64,000 nucleotides of DNA from Herbaspirillum robiniae. Lineage in GTDB: Bacteria; Pseudomonadota; Gammaproteobacteria; Burkholderiales; Burkholderiaceae_D. Shown here piece after piece: positions 45,186 to 54,087 of the stretch. The stretch lies in NCBI RefSeq assembly GCF_002213415.1, contig NZ_NJGU01000004.1, positions 62,001 through 126,000 of the forward strand, written 5' to 3'. Under the pieces are notes generated by a model. That model searched no databases and had not been told where the DNA came from. It worked only from the letters and a program-made list of their open reading frames with translations. The translations under genes and the position numbers were made by a program. How positions within the stretch are numbered: the first letter of the stretch is position 1; every line of letters begins with the position of its first letter.

Positions 45186-46991
45186 ATGAACAAGCAGAAT
45201 CCGCAGCACACCTCCCCCGATGTATCCGCATGGCTGGCGCAGATGTCCGACCCGAAGTTCTGGACCTCATTGCAGTCACAATTCCAATCCCAGTTCGAGC
45301 AGATTCAGCCGCAGCTGAAATCGTTTTCCGCCATGGCCATGCCGCCGGCTGCCGGGCAGTTCGATCCGGGCTCGCTGGTCAAGCAGTTGGGCGATCTGGG
45401 CGCAACCCTGGATCCGGCCGATATGGTCCGGCTGCAGCAGGACTATGCGCAGCAGTTCTCCGAGCTCTGGCAATCGACGATCTCCTCGAAGACGCCCGCC
45501 ATTACCGATCGCCGCCTGTCGGCGCCGGCCTGGCAGGAGAATCCCTACTTCGCGTTTCAGGCTGCGGCCTACCAGCTGAACTCCCGTTTCCTGTTGTCCC
45601 TGGCCGATGCGGTGAAGGGCACCGACAAGGTGCGCCACAAATTGCGTTTTGCGGTGCAGCAAATGATCGACGCGATGTCGCCCGCCAACTTCCTGGCGAC
45701 CAACCCGGTCGCCCAGCAGAAGATCATCGAAACCCGCGGCGAGAGCCTGACCAAGGGCATCGCCCAGTTGCTGGCCGACCTGCAGAAGGGCCATGTCTCG
45801 CAGACCGATGAAACCGCCTTCGAAGTCGGCCGCGATGTCGGCGCCAGCGAAGGCGCGGTGATCTACGAGAACGAGCTGTTCCAGCTGATCCAGTACAAGC
45901 CGCTGACCAAGACCGTGCACGCGGTGCCGCTGCTGATCGTGCCGCCGTGCATCAACAAGTTCTACATCCTCGACCTGCAGCCGCAGAACTCCCTGGTGCG
46001 CTACACGGTGGAGCAGGGACATACCGTATTCCTGATTTCCTGGCGCAACGCCGACGCCTCCCTGGAGGGCGCGACCTGGGACCAGTACGTGGACGACGCC
46101 GTGGTCAAGGCCATCCACATCGCCCAGGAAGTCAGCAAGCAGCCGCAGATCAATGCGCTGGGCTTCTGCGTCGGCGGCACCATCCTGTCGTGCGCCCTGG
46201 CCCTCTTGGCCGCGCGCGGCGAGGATCCGGTGTCCAGCCTGACGCTGCTGACCACCTTCCTGGATTTCGTCGACACGGGCGCCATCGACGTCTATATCGA
46301 TGAAGTGCAACTGGCCATGCGCGAACAGATGATCGGCAAGCGCGGCCTGATGGCGGGGCGCGATTTCTCCAGCGCCTTCTCCAGCCTGCGTCCCAACGAC
46401 CTGCTGTGGAACTACGTCGAATCCAACTACCTCAAGGGCGAGGCGCCGACCGCGTTCGACCTGCTGTACTGGAATGCGGACAGCACCAATCTGCCGGGCC
46501 CGATGTTCTGCTACTACCTGCGCCACATGTACCTGGAGAACGCGCTCAAGGATCCGGGCCGCCTGACCGTCGCCGGGGAGAAGATCGACTTGCGCAAGAT
46601 CACCGCGCCGGCCTTCATCTATGCCTCGCGCGAAGACCACATCGTGCCGTGGAAGTCGGCCTATGCCTCGGTGGCGCTGATCAACGCGTCCAAGCGTTCC
46701 AACAACCGTTTCGTGCTGGGCGCCTCGGGCCACATCGCCGGCGTCATCAACCCGGCTTCCAAGAACAAGCGCAATTACTGGATCAACGACAAGCTGGAAG
46801 CCGATCCCGATGCATGGTTCGCCAGGGCCAAGGAGCATCCGGGCAGCTGGTGGACCGAGTGGGCGGCTTTCCTGGCCAAGCATGGCGGGCGCAAGGTGGC
46901 CGCGCCCAAGCAGGCCGGAGCGGCCAAATACAAGGCGATCGAGCCCGCGCCGGGACGCTACGTCAAGGTGAAGGCCGACCAGGTCGCCTGA
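45186..46991 (+). CDS. phaC: Class I polyhydroxyalkanoate synthase
   Basis: Polymerises (R)-3-hydroxybutyryl-CoA on the granule surface. 601 residues, the class I size. The lipase-like box holds the nucleophile Cys328 in ALGFCVGGTILS; the catalytic Asp is in YASREDHIVPW and His in GASGHIAGVINP. The variable N-terminal part (about 1-110) is glutamine-rich, as in other betaproteobacterial enzymes. phaB follows after 254 bases; no phaA is present here, so the thiolase must be elsewhere. Confidence 0.97.
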   Translation: MNKQNPQHTSPDVSAWLAQMSDPKFWTSLQSQFQSQFEQIQPQLKSFSAMAMPPAAGQFDPGSLVKQLGDLGATLDPADMVRLQQDYAQQFSELWQSTISSKTPAITDRRLSAPAWQENPYFAFQAAAYQLNSRFLLSLADAVKGTDKVRHKLRFAVQQMIDAMSPANFLATNPVAQQKIIETRGESLTKGIAQLLADLQKGHVSQTDETAFEVGRDVGASEGAVIYENELFQLIQYKPLTKTVHAVPLLIVPPCINKFYILDLQPQNSLVRYTVEQGHTVFLISWRNADASLEGATWDQYVDDAVVKAIHIAQEVSKQPQINALGFCVGGTILSCALALLAARGEDPVSSLTLLTTFLDFVDTGAIDVYIDEVQLAMREQMIGKRGLMAGRDFSSAFSSLRPNDLLWNYVESNYLKGEAPTAFDLLYWNADSTNLPGPMFCYYLRHMYLENALKDPGRLTVAGEKIDLRKITAPAFIYASREDHIVPWKSAYASVALINASKRSNNRFVLGASGHIAGVINPASKNKRNYWINDKLEADPDAWFARAKEHPGSWWTEWAAFLAKHGGRKVAAPKQAGAAKYKAIEPAPGRYVKVKADQVA

Positions 46992-47245
46992 GGCCGGCGG
47001 CGCGAACTGAAATAGTGCAGCCGGACGCAGAAGCCGGCGTTGAAGAAGCAGTATGGCAATGCGGCACGGCTGCGGCGGCGAAAGGTCGCGGGCCTGGCGC
47101 AGGGCTCAAAGGCCGCGACCGGCCTGCCGGGAATCCGGCAAATGCGGGCGCAGACCAGACGCGAGAGAGGGGAGACAGTGCAGTACCCCAAGTACCCTAT
47201 AGAGCGTCAAACGCTCAACTACCATCCACACTAGGAGGCATGACA

Positions 47246-47986
47246 ATGAGCAAGCGTATCGCATATGTGACAGGCGGCATGGGTGGTATCGGAACCGCCA
47301 TCTGCACGCGTCTGTGCAAGGACGGCTACACCGTGGTGGCCGGGTGCGGCCCGAATTCGGCGCGCAAGGACAAATGGCTGGCGACCATGCGCGAGCAGGG
47401 TTTCGACATCCACGCGTCCGAAGGCAACGTCTCCGACTGGGAGTCCACCAAGGCTGCTTTCGAGAAGGTGCGCGCGGAAATCGGTGAAGTCGACATCCTA
47501 GTCAACAACGCCGGCATCACCCGCGACGGCCAGTTCCGCAAGATGAGCAAGGCCGACTGGGATGCGGTGATCGACACCAACCTGAACTCGCTGTTCAACG
47601 TGACCAAGCAGGTCATCGACGGCATGGTCGAGCGCGGTTTCGGGCGCGTCATCAACATCTCGTCGGTGAACGGCCAGAAGGGCCAGTTCGGCCAGACCAA
47701 CTACTCCACCGCCAAGGCCGGCATCCACGGCTTTACGATGGCGCTGGCGCAGGAAGTGGCGACCAAGGGCGTCACCGTCAACACCGTCTCGCCGGGCTAC
47801 GTCGGTACCGACATGGTGCGCTCGATTCGTCCGGAAGTGCTGGAGAAGATCGTCTCCGGGATCCCCGTCAAGCGCCTGGGCGAGCCGGAGGAAATCGCCT
47901 CCATCGTCGCCTGGATCGCCTCCAGCGAAGGCGGTTACGCGACCGGCTCCGACTTCTCGCTCAACGGCGGCCTGTACATGGGCTGA
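47246..47986 (+). CDS. phaB: Acetoacetyl-CoA reductase (NADPH)
   Basis: Makes (R)-3-hydroxybutyryl-CoA, the PHB monomer. 246 residues, a short-chain dehydrogenase: cofactor motif YVTGGMGGIGTAIC, NNAGITRDG, catalytic Ser and Tyr-x-x-x-Lys in ISSVNGQKGQFGQTNYSTAK, and the PhaB-type end GYATGSDFSLNGGLYMG. AGGAGG at 47233-47238 fits the ATG at 47246 rather than the one at 47240. The 254-base gap after phaC holds no convincing gene or terminator, so phaC and phaB may be co-transcribed. A strong terminator follows. Confidence 0.97.
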   Translation: MSKRIAYVTGGMGGIGTAICTRLCKDGYTVVAGCGPNSARKDKWLATMREQGFDIHASEGNVSDWESTKAAFEKVRAEIGEVDILVNNAGITRDGQFRKMSKADWDAVIDTNLNSLFNVTKQVIDGMVERGFGRVINISSVNGQKGQFGQTNYSTAKAGIHGFTMALAQEVATKGVTVNTVSPGYVGTDMVRSIRPEVLEKIVSGIPVKRLGEPEEIASIVAWIASSEGGYATGSDFSLNGGLYMG

Positions 47987-48023
47987 TGAAGTCGCTGCGG
48001 CCGGGCCGGATGGCCGGGCCGCA

Positions 48024-48074
48024 GCAAAAAATGCTGCAGCGGGAAACCAGGGTTCGTGCTGCAGCATTTTTTGC
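48024..48074. terminator. Long hairpin terminator after phaB
   Basis: A perfect 17-base inverted repeat (48024-48040 and 48058-48074, arms GCAAAAAATGCTGCAGC and its complement) with a 17-base loop. The right arm contains six T, so it works as an intrinsic terminator, possibly in both directions. Confidence 0.85.
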
Positions 48075-48105
48075 GAGGGTTCATTCCCCGCATTGCAATA
48101 ATGGC

Positions 48106-48157
48106 TTGCCCGCTACCACTCTTTCCCCCCTATAATGTCCGGCATGCTGCCCTGCAA
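48106..48157 (+). promoter_or_regulatory. phaR promoter with PhaR (PhbF) operator
   Basis: TATAAT at 48131-48136 with TTGCCC at 48106-48111 (19-base spacer). Directly downstream, TGCTGCCCTGCAA (48145-48157) matches the pattern TG-N-TGC-N3-GCAA that I recall for the Herbaspirillum PHB regulator PhbF (PhaR). The site would cover the transcription start, so autorepression fits. The leader from there to the phaR start is about 200 bases without a gene. Confidence 0.6.
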
Positions 48158-48342
48158 AAGCGGAGCGGCATCGCGCCGGAACGACGGGCGTGCAAGCAGC
48201 AAAAAGCATGAGCAAAAGAAGTGAGGAAGAGGACAATCCAATGTCCCGGACGCCTGCGGGCTGGGAGCGGTAACTGAAGCGGCCCGCAATCGCTGCAAAC
48301 AATAGCCGGCACAACGGCTGAAAAAGAGAGACTGGACTTCAG

Positions 48343-48900
48343 ATGACCAATGCAAAAAATTCGGCCGATCGCCTGATCAAGAAATACCCCAATCGCCGTC
48401 TTTACGATACCCAGACCAGTTCCTACATCACCTTGACCGACGTCAAGCAGCTGGTGCTGGATAACGAGGAATTCACCGTGGTCGACGCCAAGAGCGGCGA
48501 CGACCTGACCCGCAGCATCCTGCTGCAGATCATCCTGGAAGAAGAGTCGCACGGCGTGCCGATGTTCTCCAGCGGCGCGCTGTCGCAGATCATCCGCTAC
48601 TACGGCCATGCGATGCAGGGCATGATGGGCAACTACCTCGAGAAGAACATCCAGACCTTCATCGACATCCAGAACAAGCTGGCCGAAAACTCCAAGGGCT
48701 TCTACGAAGGCAAGCCCTTCAGCCCGGAGATGTGGACCCAGTTCATGAACGTCCAGGGCCCGATGATGCAGGGCATGATGAGCAACTACATCGAGCAGAG
48801 CAAGAACCTGTTCATCCAGATGCAGGAGCAGATGCAAAGCCAGACCAAGAACATGTTCGGCACCTTCCCGTTCGGCAATCCGCCCGACCAGAAGAAGTAA
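48343..48900 (+). CDS. phaR: Polyhydroxyalkanoate synthesis repressor PhaR
   Basis: 185 residues. The N-terminal DNA-binding domain (about 10-70) shows the family hallmark IKKYPNRRLYDTQTSSYITL and VKQLVLDNEEFTVVDAKSG; a PHB-accumulation domain (about 75-115) and a methionine- and glutamine-rich tail (MQGMMSNYIEQ, MQEQMQSQTK) that binds PHB follow. PhaR represses phasin and pha genes until PHB granules titrate it away. Known as PhbF in Herbaspirillum. Its own promoter carries a matching operator. Confidence 0.96.
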   Translation: MTNAKNSADRLIKKYPNRRLYDTQTSSYITLTDVKQLVLDNEEFTVVDAKSGDDLTRSILLQIILEEESHGVPMFSSGALSQIIRYYGHAMQGMMGNYLEKNIQTFIDIQNKLAENSKGFYEGKPFSPEMWTQFMNVQGPMMQGMMSNYIEQSKNLFIQMQEQMQSQTKNMFGTFPFGNPPDQKK

Positions 48901-48920
48901 TCTTCCGATACGGTGGATGA

Positions 48921-48958
48921 AAAATGCCATCCGGTATTTGCCGGATGGCATTTTTTTT
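48921..48958 (+). terminator. Rho-independent terminator after phaR
   Basis: AAAATGCCATCCGG (48921-48934), loop TATTTG, CCGGATGGCATTTT (48941-48954) and further T: a perfect 14-base stem, 20 bases after the stop. Confidence 0.92.
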
Positions 48959-49187
48959 GACGCGATTTTTGACGCGCTTCCGGCATCTCCCGCCGGCGCG
49001 CAGGCCGCAGCCTGATCGGGACCCATTCGCGAAAAACCGGCCACCGACCGGATGCGCTTGTCGCGCGGCAGCACAATGAGGGCGGAAGATGGCATCAATT
49101 GGCGGCTGCTGGCCGGTACGATGTACAATAGCGCCCTGATTTTTAAAGCTTTTTTCGATTCCAGCCAGTTTCTTCAGCCAGTCCGCC

Positions 49188-50564
49188 ATGTCCAACGCCT
49201 CCTCTCCCAATACCCCGGCCCTGCCCAAGGTCGGTTTCGTTTCCCTCGGCTGCCCCAAGGCGCTGGTCGATTCCGAGCAGATCCTGACCCAGCTGCGCGC
49301 CGAAGGTTACGACACCGCCAAGTCCTATGACGGCGCCGACCTGGTGATCGTCAATACCTGCGGCTTCATCGACGCCGCGGTTCAGGAGTCGCTGGACGCC
49401 ATCGGCGAAGCCTTGAACGAGAACGGCAAGGTCATCGTGACCGGCTGCCTGGGCGCCAAGAAGGACGCCGACGGCGACGACATCATCCAGAAGATCCATC
49501 CCAAGGTGCTGGAAGTGACCGGCCCGCACGCGGTGGGCGAGGTGATGCAGGCCGTGCACAAGCACTTGCCCAAGCCGCACGAGCCGTTCATCGACCTGGT
49601 GCCGCCCCAGGGCGTGAAGCTCACGCCCAAGCATTTCGCCTATCTGAAGATCTCCGAAGGCTGCAACCATCGCTGCAGCTTCTGCATCATCCCGTCCATG
49701 CGCGGCGACCTGGTGTCGCGCCCGATCGCCGACGTCATGCTGGAAGCCGAAAACCTGTTCAAGGCCGGCGTCAAGGAGCTGCTGGTGATCTCGCAGGACA
49801 CCAGCGCCTACGGCGTGGACGTCAAGTTCCGCACCGGCTTCTGGAACGGCAAGCCGGTCAAGACCCACATGACCCAACTGGTGGGCGCGCTGGGCGAACT
49901 GGCCAAGCAGTACGGCGCATGGGTGCGCCTGCATTACGTCTATCCGTACCCGCACGTCGACCAGATCATCCCGATGATGGCCGAAGGCCTGGTGCTGCCG
50001 TACCTGGACGTGCCGCTGCAGCACGCCCATCCCGATGTGCTGAAGCGCATGAAGCGCCCGGCCAGCGGCGAGAAGAACATCGAGCGCATCCAGGCCTGGC
50101 GCGCGATGTGCCCGGACCTGACCATCCGCTCCACCTTCATCGCCGGTTTCCCGGGCGAGACCGAAGCGGAGTTCGAATACCTGCTGGACTTCCTGAAGGA
50201 AGCCGAGATCGACCGCCTGGGTTGCTTCGCCTATTCGCCGGTCGAGGGCGCCACCGCCAACAGCATCGACAACCCGGTGCCGGAAGAAGTGCGCGAAGAG
50301 CGCCGCGCGCGCGTGATGCAGCTGCAGGAAGAGATTTCCAAGAAGCGCCTGCAGGCCAAGGTCGGAAAGACGCTGCGCGTGCTGATCGATGACGTCGACC
50401 GTAACGGCGGCGTCGGCCGCACCTACTCGGACGCGCCCGAAATCGACGGCGTGGTCTACGTCAAGCCGCCGTTCGAGCCGCACCGCAAACTGGCGGTCGG
50501 CCAGTTCGTCGACGTGCGCATCACCGCCGCCGACGCCCACGACCTGTGGGGCGCCGCCGAGTGA
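49188..50564 (+). CDS. rimO: Ribosomal protein uS12 methylthiotransferase
   Basis: Adds a methylthio group to Asp88 of ribosomal protein S12. 458 residues: MTTase domain (about 10-135) with [16 protein letters not shown] and [13 protein letters not shown]; radical SAM core with cluster cysteines 159, 163 and 166 in [18 protein letters not shown]-terminal TRAM domain. The DSEQ and GFID wording separates RimO from MiaB. A TACAAT box at 49124-49129 is a possible -10. The stop overlaps the next start codon by one base. Confidence 0.96.
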   Translation: MSNASSPNTPALPKVGFVSLGCPKALVDSEQILTQLRAEGYDTAKSYDGADLVIVNTCGFIDAAVQESLDAIGEALNENGKVIVTGCLGAKKDADGDDIIQKIHPKVLEVTGPHAVGEVMQAVHKHLPKPHEPFIDLVPPQGVKLTPKHFAYLKISEGCNHRCSFCIIPSMRGDLVSRPIADVMLEAENLFKAGVKELLVISQDTSAYGVDVKFRTGFWNGKPVKTHMTQLVGALGELAKQYGAWVRLHYVYPYPHVDQIIPMMAEGLVLPYLDVPLQHAHPDVLKRMKRPASGEKNIERIQAWRAMCPDLTIRSTFIAGFPGETEAEFEYLLDFLKEAEIDRLGCFAYSPVEGATANSIDNPVPEEVREERRARVMQLQEEISKKRLQAKVGKTLRVLIDDVDRNGGVGRTYSDAPEIDGVVYVKPPFEPHRKLAVGQFVDVRITAADAHDLWGAAE

Positions 50565-50950
50565 TGTCGTCCGTGCTGATCCGGCGCGCGCTGGCAGCCG
50601 CGCCGCTGTTGCTGGCCCTGCATGCCGCATCGGCCGCCACCCTGCAGCAGGAGCTGATGACGCGCGCCATGGTGCTGCGCGGGGACATTGACGGTCGCAC
50701 GATCCAGCTGACGCTGCAGCCGAAAAAGAATGAAGACGGGCTGGAAGGCCGTTATTTCTTCTTCGGTGGTTCGCCCGACATCCTGGTGGCGGGCGAGGTC
50801 GAAGGCGACGACCTGGTGATGGAAGAATCGGTCAACGGCCGGGATGTGTCGGGCCAGTGGGAAGGACATCGCCAGGGCAATGCCATTACCGGAACCTGGT
50901 CCAGCGCCGACGGTTCGGTGACCAAGCCGTTTTCTCTGCAGATCCCCTGA
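50564..50950 (+). CDS. Hypothetical exported protein coupled to rimO
   Basis: 128 residues. The ATG at 50564 overlaps the rimO stop (TGATG), so translation should be coupled. Residues 1-26 look like a signal peptide (LIRRALAAAPLLLALHAASA). The mature part is strand-rich with repeated glycine turns (GDIDGRTIQLTL, EGRYFFFGGSPD, NAITGTWSSADGSV), like a small beta-sandwich or barrel. No family recognised. Its periplasmic location has no clear link with ribosome modification. Confidence 0.7.
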   Translation: MSSVLIRRALAAAPLLLALHAASAATLQQELMTRAMVLRGDIDGRTIQLTLQPKKNEDGLEGRYFFFGGSPDILVAGEVEGDDLVMEESVNGRDVSGQWEGHRQGNAITGTWSSADGSVTKPFSLQIP

Positions 50951-50987
50951 GCGACTTCCTGCGCCCGGCGCGCATCGATGCCAGACG

Positions 50988-51011
50988 CGGCTGCAGAAAC
51001 GGCTGCAGAAG
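50988..51011 (+). repeat. Two-copy 12-base tandem repeat
   Basis: CGGCTGCAGAAA (50988-50999) and CGGCTGCAGAAG (51000-51011) in direct tandem, immediately before the terminator hairpin. Confidence 0.6.
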
Positions 51012-51036
51012 CGGCGACCTCCCGGTCGCCGTTTTT
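51012..51036 (+). terminator. Rho-independent terminator of the rimO unit
   Basis: CGGCGACC (51012-51019), loop TCCC, GGTCGCCG (51024-51031), then TTTTTC. It ends the rimO-hypothetical transcript. Confidence 0.85.
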
Positions 51037-51167
51037 CATTTTCCCCTCTCAACTGAACGCTGCGCGGGCATTGCTGTGCGCGTATAGTGATGTTTTTTCG
51101 CGGCGGCGGCATCGGCGCATATCGCGCGCGGTGCCCTTGCCGGTCCTACGTCTTCAGAGGCAGATTC

Positions 51168-52337
51168 GTGTCAGAACAAAAGAATACCCCGCAGACTTCC
51201 CTGGTCCACAGCGCCTATCGCGCCCCCGATGGTTTCGAGGCTTTTCCGGTCGGGATCCATCATGCTTCCACCGTGCTGTTTCCCAATGTCGAAGCGATGC
51301 GCTCGCGCGACTGGCGCGAGAAGCTGGGCTATACCTACGGCCTGCACGGCACGCCGACCAGCTTCGTGCTGGAAGCGCGCCTGGCCGAGATCGAGGGCGG
51401 CACTTATTGCCGCGTCACGCCCAGCGGACTGGCGGCGATCGCCATGGTCAACTTCGCCTTCCTCAAGACCGGCGACGATGTGCTGTTGCCCGACAACGTC
51501 TACGGTCCCAGCAAGGACCTGGGGCAGTGGCTGCAGCGCGACTTCAATATCACGGCGCGCTTCTATGACCCGATGATCGGCGCCGGCATCGCCGACCTGA
51601 TCGAGCCCAATACCCGCCTGATCTGGACCGAGGCGCCGGGGTCGGTGTCGATGGAAGTGCCGGACATCCCGGCCATCTGCCGCGCGGCGCACGACAAGAA
51701 CGTGCTGGTGGCGATCGACAATACCTGGGCCGCGGGCTTGGCGTTCAAGGCGTTCGAGCATGGCGTGGACATCGTCATGCAGGCGGTCACCAAGTACCAG
51801 TCCGGCGGTTCGGACGTGCTGATGGGCGCGGTGATCGTGCGCGAGCAGGCGCTCAACGAACAGCTGGAACTGGCGCACATGCGCCTGGGATTCGGCGTCG
51901 GCATGGATGACGTCTACCTGGTGCTGCGCAGCCTGTCGTCGATGCGGCTGCGCTTCGATGCGCACGATGCGGGGGCGCGCAAGCTCGCGGCCTGGCTCAA
52001 GGGGCGCCCGGAGATCGCGGCGGTGCTGCATCCGGCGTTCGAGGACTGTCCCGGACATGAATTCTGGAAGCGCGATTTCACCGGAGCCGGCGGTTTGTTC
52101 TCGGTGATCTTCGATGCTCGCTTCAGCGAAGAACAGACCGACCGATTCGTCGACAGCCTGCAGCTGTTCAAGATCGGCTACAGCTGGGGCGGCGCGCACA
52201 GCCTGTGCGTGCCTTACCGCATGCGCGGCATGCGCAGGCAGTGGATGAGGGAAGGGCAGCTGGTGCGCTTCAACGTCGGCCTGGAGTCACCTGAGGACCT
52301 GATACGCGATATCGAGCAGGCGCTTGCCCGCATGTGA
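51168..52337 (+). CDS. metC: Cystathionine beta-lyase
   Basis: Cleaves cystathionine to homocysteine in methionine synthesis. 389 residues of the Cys/Met-metabolism PLP family: STVLFPNVEAMRSRDW, YTYGLHGTPTSFVLEARLAE, IDNTWAAGLAFKAFEHGVD and Schiff-base Lys209 in QAVTKYQSGGSDVLMG; the late block YSWGGAHSLCVPYRM fits MetC rather than MetB. The start is GTG at 51168 (VSEQKNTPQTSLVHSAY) with AGAGG ahead; an ATG at 51087 would add 27 residues that do not resemble the family. Confidence 0.92.
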   Translation: MSEQKNTPQTSLVHSAYRAPDGFEAFPVGIHHASTVLFPNVEAMRSRDWREKLGYTYGLHGTPTSFVLEARLAEIEGGTYCRVTPSGLAAIAMVNFAFLKTGDDVLLPDNVYGPSKDLGQWLQRDFNITARFYDPMIGAGIADLIEPNTRLIWTEAPGSVSMEVPDIPAICRAAHDKNVLVAIDNTWAAGLAFKAFEHGVDIVMQAVTKYQSGGSDVLMGAVIVREQALNEQLELAHMRLGFGVGMDDVYLVLRSLSSMRLRFDAHDAGARKLAAWLKGRPEIAAVLHPAFEDCPGHEFWKRDFTGAGGLFSVIFDARFSEEQTDRFVDSLQLFKIGYSWGGAHSLCVPYRMRGMRRQWMREGQLVRFNVGLESPEDLIRDIEQALARM

Positions 52338-52741
52338 TGGAAGGGTGTGGTGGCGAAGGAGGCGCGAGAAATTCCGCAATTTTCTTGTCTGCAATTGAAT
52401 TGAAGGAAATGTTGCCTCTTCTTTGCCGCTTTGGCCCAGGCTTGCCTGCTCTACAATTGCAGTTGTCATGATCCTGTTGCGCAAACGGTGTAAGCGTTTG
52501 TAAAAAGATGCAAGTTTCCGTCCCCGTTTTCAGCAAAGAACTACATTGCTGGCTGCGGGCCTTGATGCGGTTTGCGGATGAGCTAGTCGTCCGGCAGCAA
52601 CATCGGGGCAAGTTATGCGGATAATTTACATCTGCGTTTATTGAGGAAAAGATAATTTTTCCGAGGGGTTTCGCAGCGGAAATTTTTTTTAGCGAAAATT
52701 TGATTTCGACCTCGAAAGTCTTTCCCCGCCTGCCTTTGTTT

Positions 52742-52800
52742 TTTTATTTCTTAATTTTTTTGAAATAAAATTGAGATTTTGTAAGACAAAAACCTACAAA
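52742..52800 (+). promoter_or_regulatory. Candidate flhDC promoter with flanking inverted repeats
   Basis: A strikingly A/T-rich stretch in a GC-rich genome. TTTTATTTC (52742-52750) and GAAATAAAA (52762-52770) are a perfect 9-base inverted repeat ending exactly where TTGAGA (52771-52776) begins; TACAAA follows at 52795-52800 (18-base spacer). TTTTGT (52777-52782) and ACAAAA (52786-52791) form a second dyad inside the spacer. The 404 bases before this (52338-52741) contain no supportable gene; GGAAAA/TTTTCC at about 52652-52669 is another small dyad. Confidence 0.45.
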
Positions 52801-52933
52801 TGACTCGGTGTCGTCTCTGACGAAAAATACCGATCAAGTCTAATTTCCCGCCTTTCGCCCCCCCCTCAGAATTGGCTTGCAGTCAAGTAAATGTAACTGA
52901 CTGTAAGTAGTTTCCTATTGAGGCGGGGTGCAA

Positions 52934-53251
52934 ATGAATACCAACGACATGATGGCGGAAATCCGCGATGCCAACCTGAGCTATCTCATGCTGGCGCAGC
53001 AGATGATCCGATCCGACAAGCCGACCGCGATTTTCCGTCTCGGCATCAGCGCGGAAATCGCCGACCTGATCGAAGGTCTCTCCAACGCGCAGATCATGAA
53101 GCTGGCCGCCACCAATATGATGCTGACGCGCTTTCGTTTCGACGACGGCGCCATTCTCGGCATGCTGACGAACTACAACAAGGACAAAAGCCTGGCCCAG
53201 TCGCATGCGGCCATACTGATGGCTTGTCAGCCCAGCGAACAAATTTCGTAA
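52934..53251 (+). CDS. flhD: Flagellar transcriptional activator FlhD
   Basis: 105 residues. With FlhC it forms the D4C2 master activator of class II flagellar genes. FlhD hallmarks: IRDANLSYLMLAQQMIRSDK, FRLGISAEIADLIEGLSNAQ and KLAATNMMLTRFRFDD. The ATG at 52934 has AGGCGGGG ahead; a GTG two codons earlier lies within that ribosome site. It is preceded by an unusually long (about 600 bases), A/T-rich upstream region, in keeping with heavy regulation of flhDC. Confidence 0.96.
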   Translation: MNTNDMMAEIRDANLSYLMLAQQMIRSDKPTAIFRLGISAEIADLIEGLSNAQIMKLAATNMMLTRFRFDDGAILGMLTNYNKDKSLAQSHAAILMACQPSEQIS

Positions 53252-53423
53252 AACAACAAGACGAGCAGGACCGGCGTTGCAGTACGCAGTCAACGCGCCG
53301 GAGGGGAAGACGTTGAGCACTACATAAGTTGGTCTTGGAAGTTTGAAGCCTGATTCCCGCCTACAGGTGGATGGCGGGATGGGGTCAGGCAAGAGTCATT
53401 ACGAAATCATCGGGGGTAGTAAC

Positions 53424-54023
53424 ATGGCTAAGAAAAGCGTTGTGACAGAGGCGCAGGAAATTCAGTTGGCCATAGAGCTGATCAATCTGGGGGCACGCCT
53501 CCAGTTGCTGGAGTCCGAAACTTCGCTGTCGCGCGAGCGGCTGCTGAAGCTGTACAAGGAGTTGAAGGGCGTTTCGCCGCCGAAGGGCATGCTGCCGTTC
53601 TCGACGGACTGGTTCATCACCTGGCAGCCGAACATTCATTCTTCGCTGTTCATCAACATCCACAAGTACCTGATCGAGCATGCCCGCATCAGCGGCATCG
53701 AAGCGGTCATGAAGGCCTACAAGCTCTATCTGGAGCAGGTCGGCCAGACCGATTCGGGCGAGCCGGTGCTGTCGCTGACCCGCGCCTGGACCCTGGTGCG
53801 CTTCTTCGAAAGCAAGATGCTGATGACCACGCCCTGCTGCAAGTGCAGCGGCCACTTCGTCGTGCACCGCCTGGACCTGCATCAGGATTACCTGTGCGGC
53901 CTGTGCCACATGCCCTCGCGCGCCGGCAAGACCAAGAAGGCCAAGGATGCCGTGGTGGTGCCGATGCACGAGCCTGCGATGCTGCCGGTGGCCGCCTCGG
54001 CGCCGCTGGCCGCTGTGGCCTGA
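53424..54023 (+). CDS. flhC: Flagellar transcriptional activator FlhC
   Basis: 199 residues, DNA-contacting partner of FlhD. It opens AKKSVVTEAQEIQLAIELIN and contains KGMLPFSTDWFITWQPNIHS. The zinc-binding cysteines are in TTPCCKCSGHF and YLCGLCHMPSRAGK. The C-terminal tail is somewhat longer than in E. coli. The 172-base gap from flhD is larger than in enterics, but both genes are on the same strand without a terminator between them. Confidence 0.96.
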   Translation: MAKKSVVTEAQEIQLAIELINLGARLQLLESETSLSRERLLKLYKELKGVSPPKGMLPFSTDWFITWQPNIHSSLFINIHKYLIEHARISGIEAVMKAYKLYLEQVGQTDSGEPVLSLTRAWTLVRFFESKMLMTTPCCKCSGHFVVHRLDLHQDYLCGLCHMPSRAGKTKKAKDAVVVPMHEPAMLPVAASAPLAAVA

Positions 54024-54087
54024 GGATCGTCTTGTACGCTTTTGCAGCAGGCGCCGAGCATGGACCCGCATGAGGCCGGTTGCATAG

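Noticed and set aside
47040..47234. 64-residue frame between phaC and phaB
   Set aside because: Highly basic, no conserved feature, and it ends next to the phaB ribosome site; kept as a non-coding gap.
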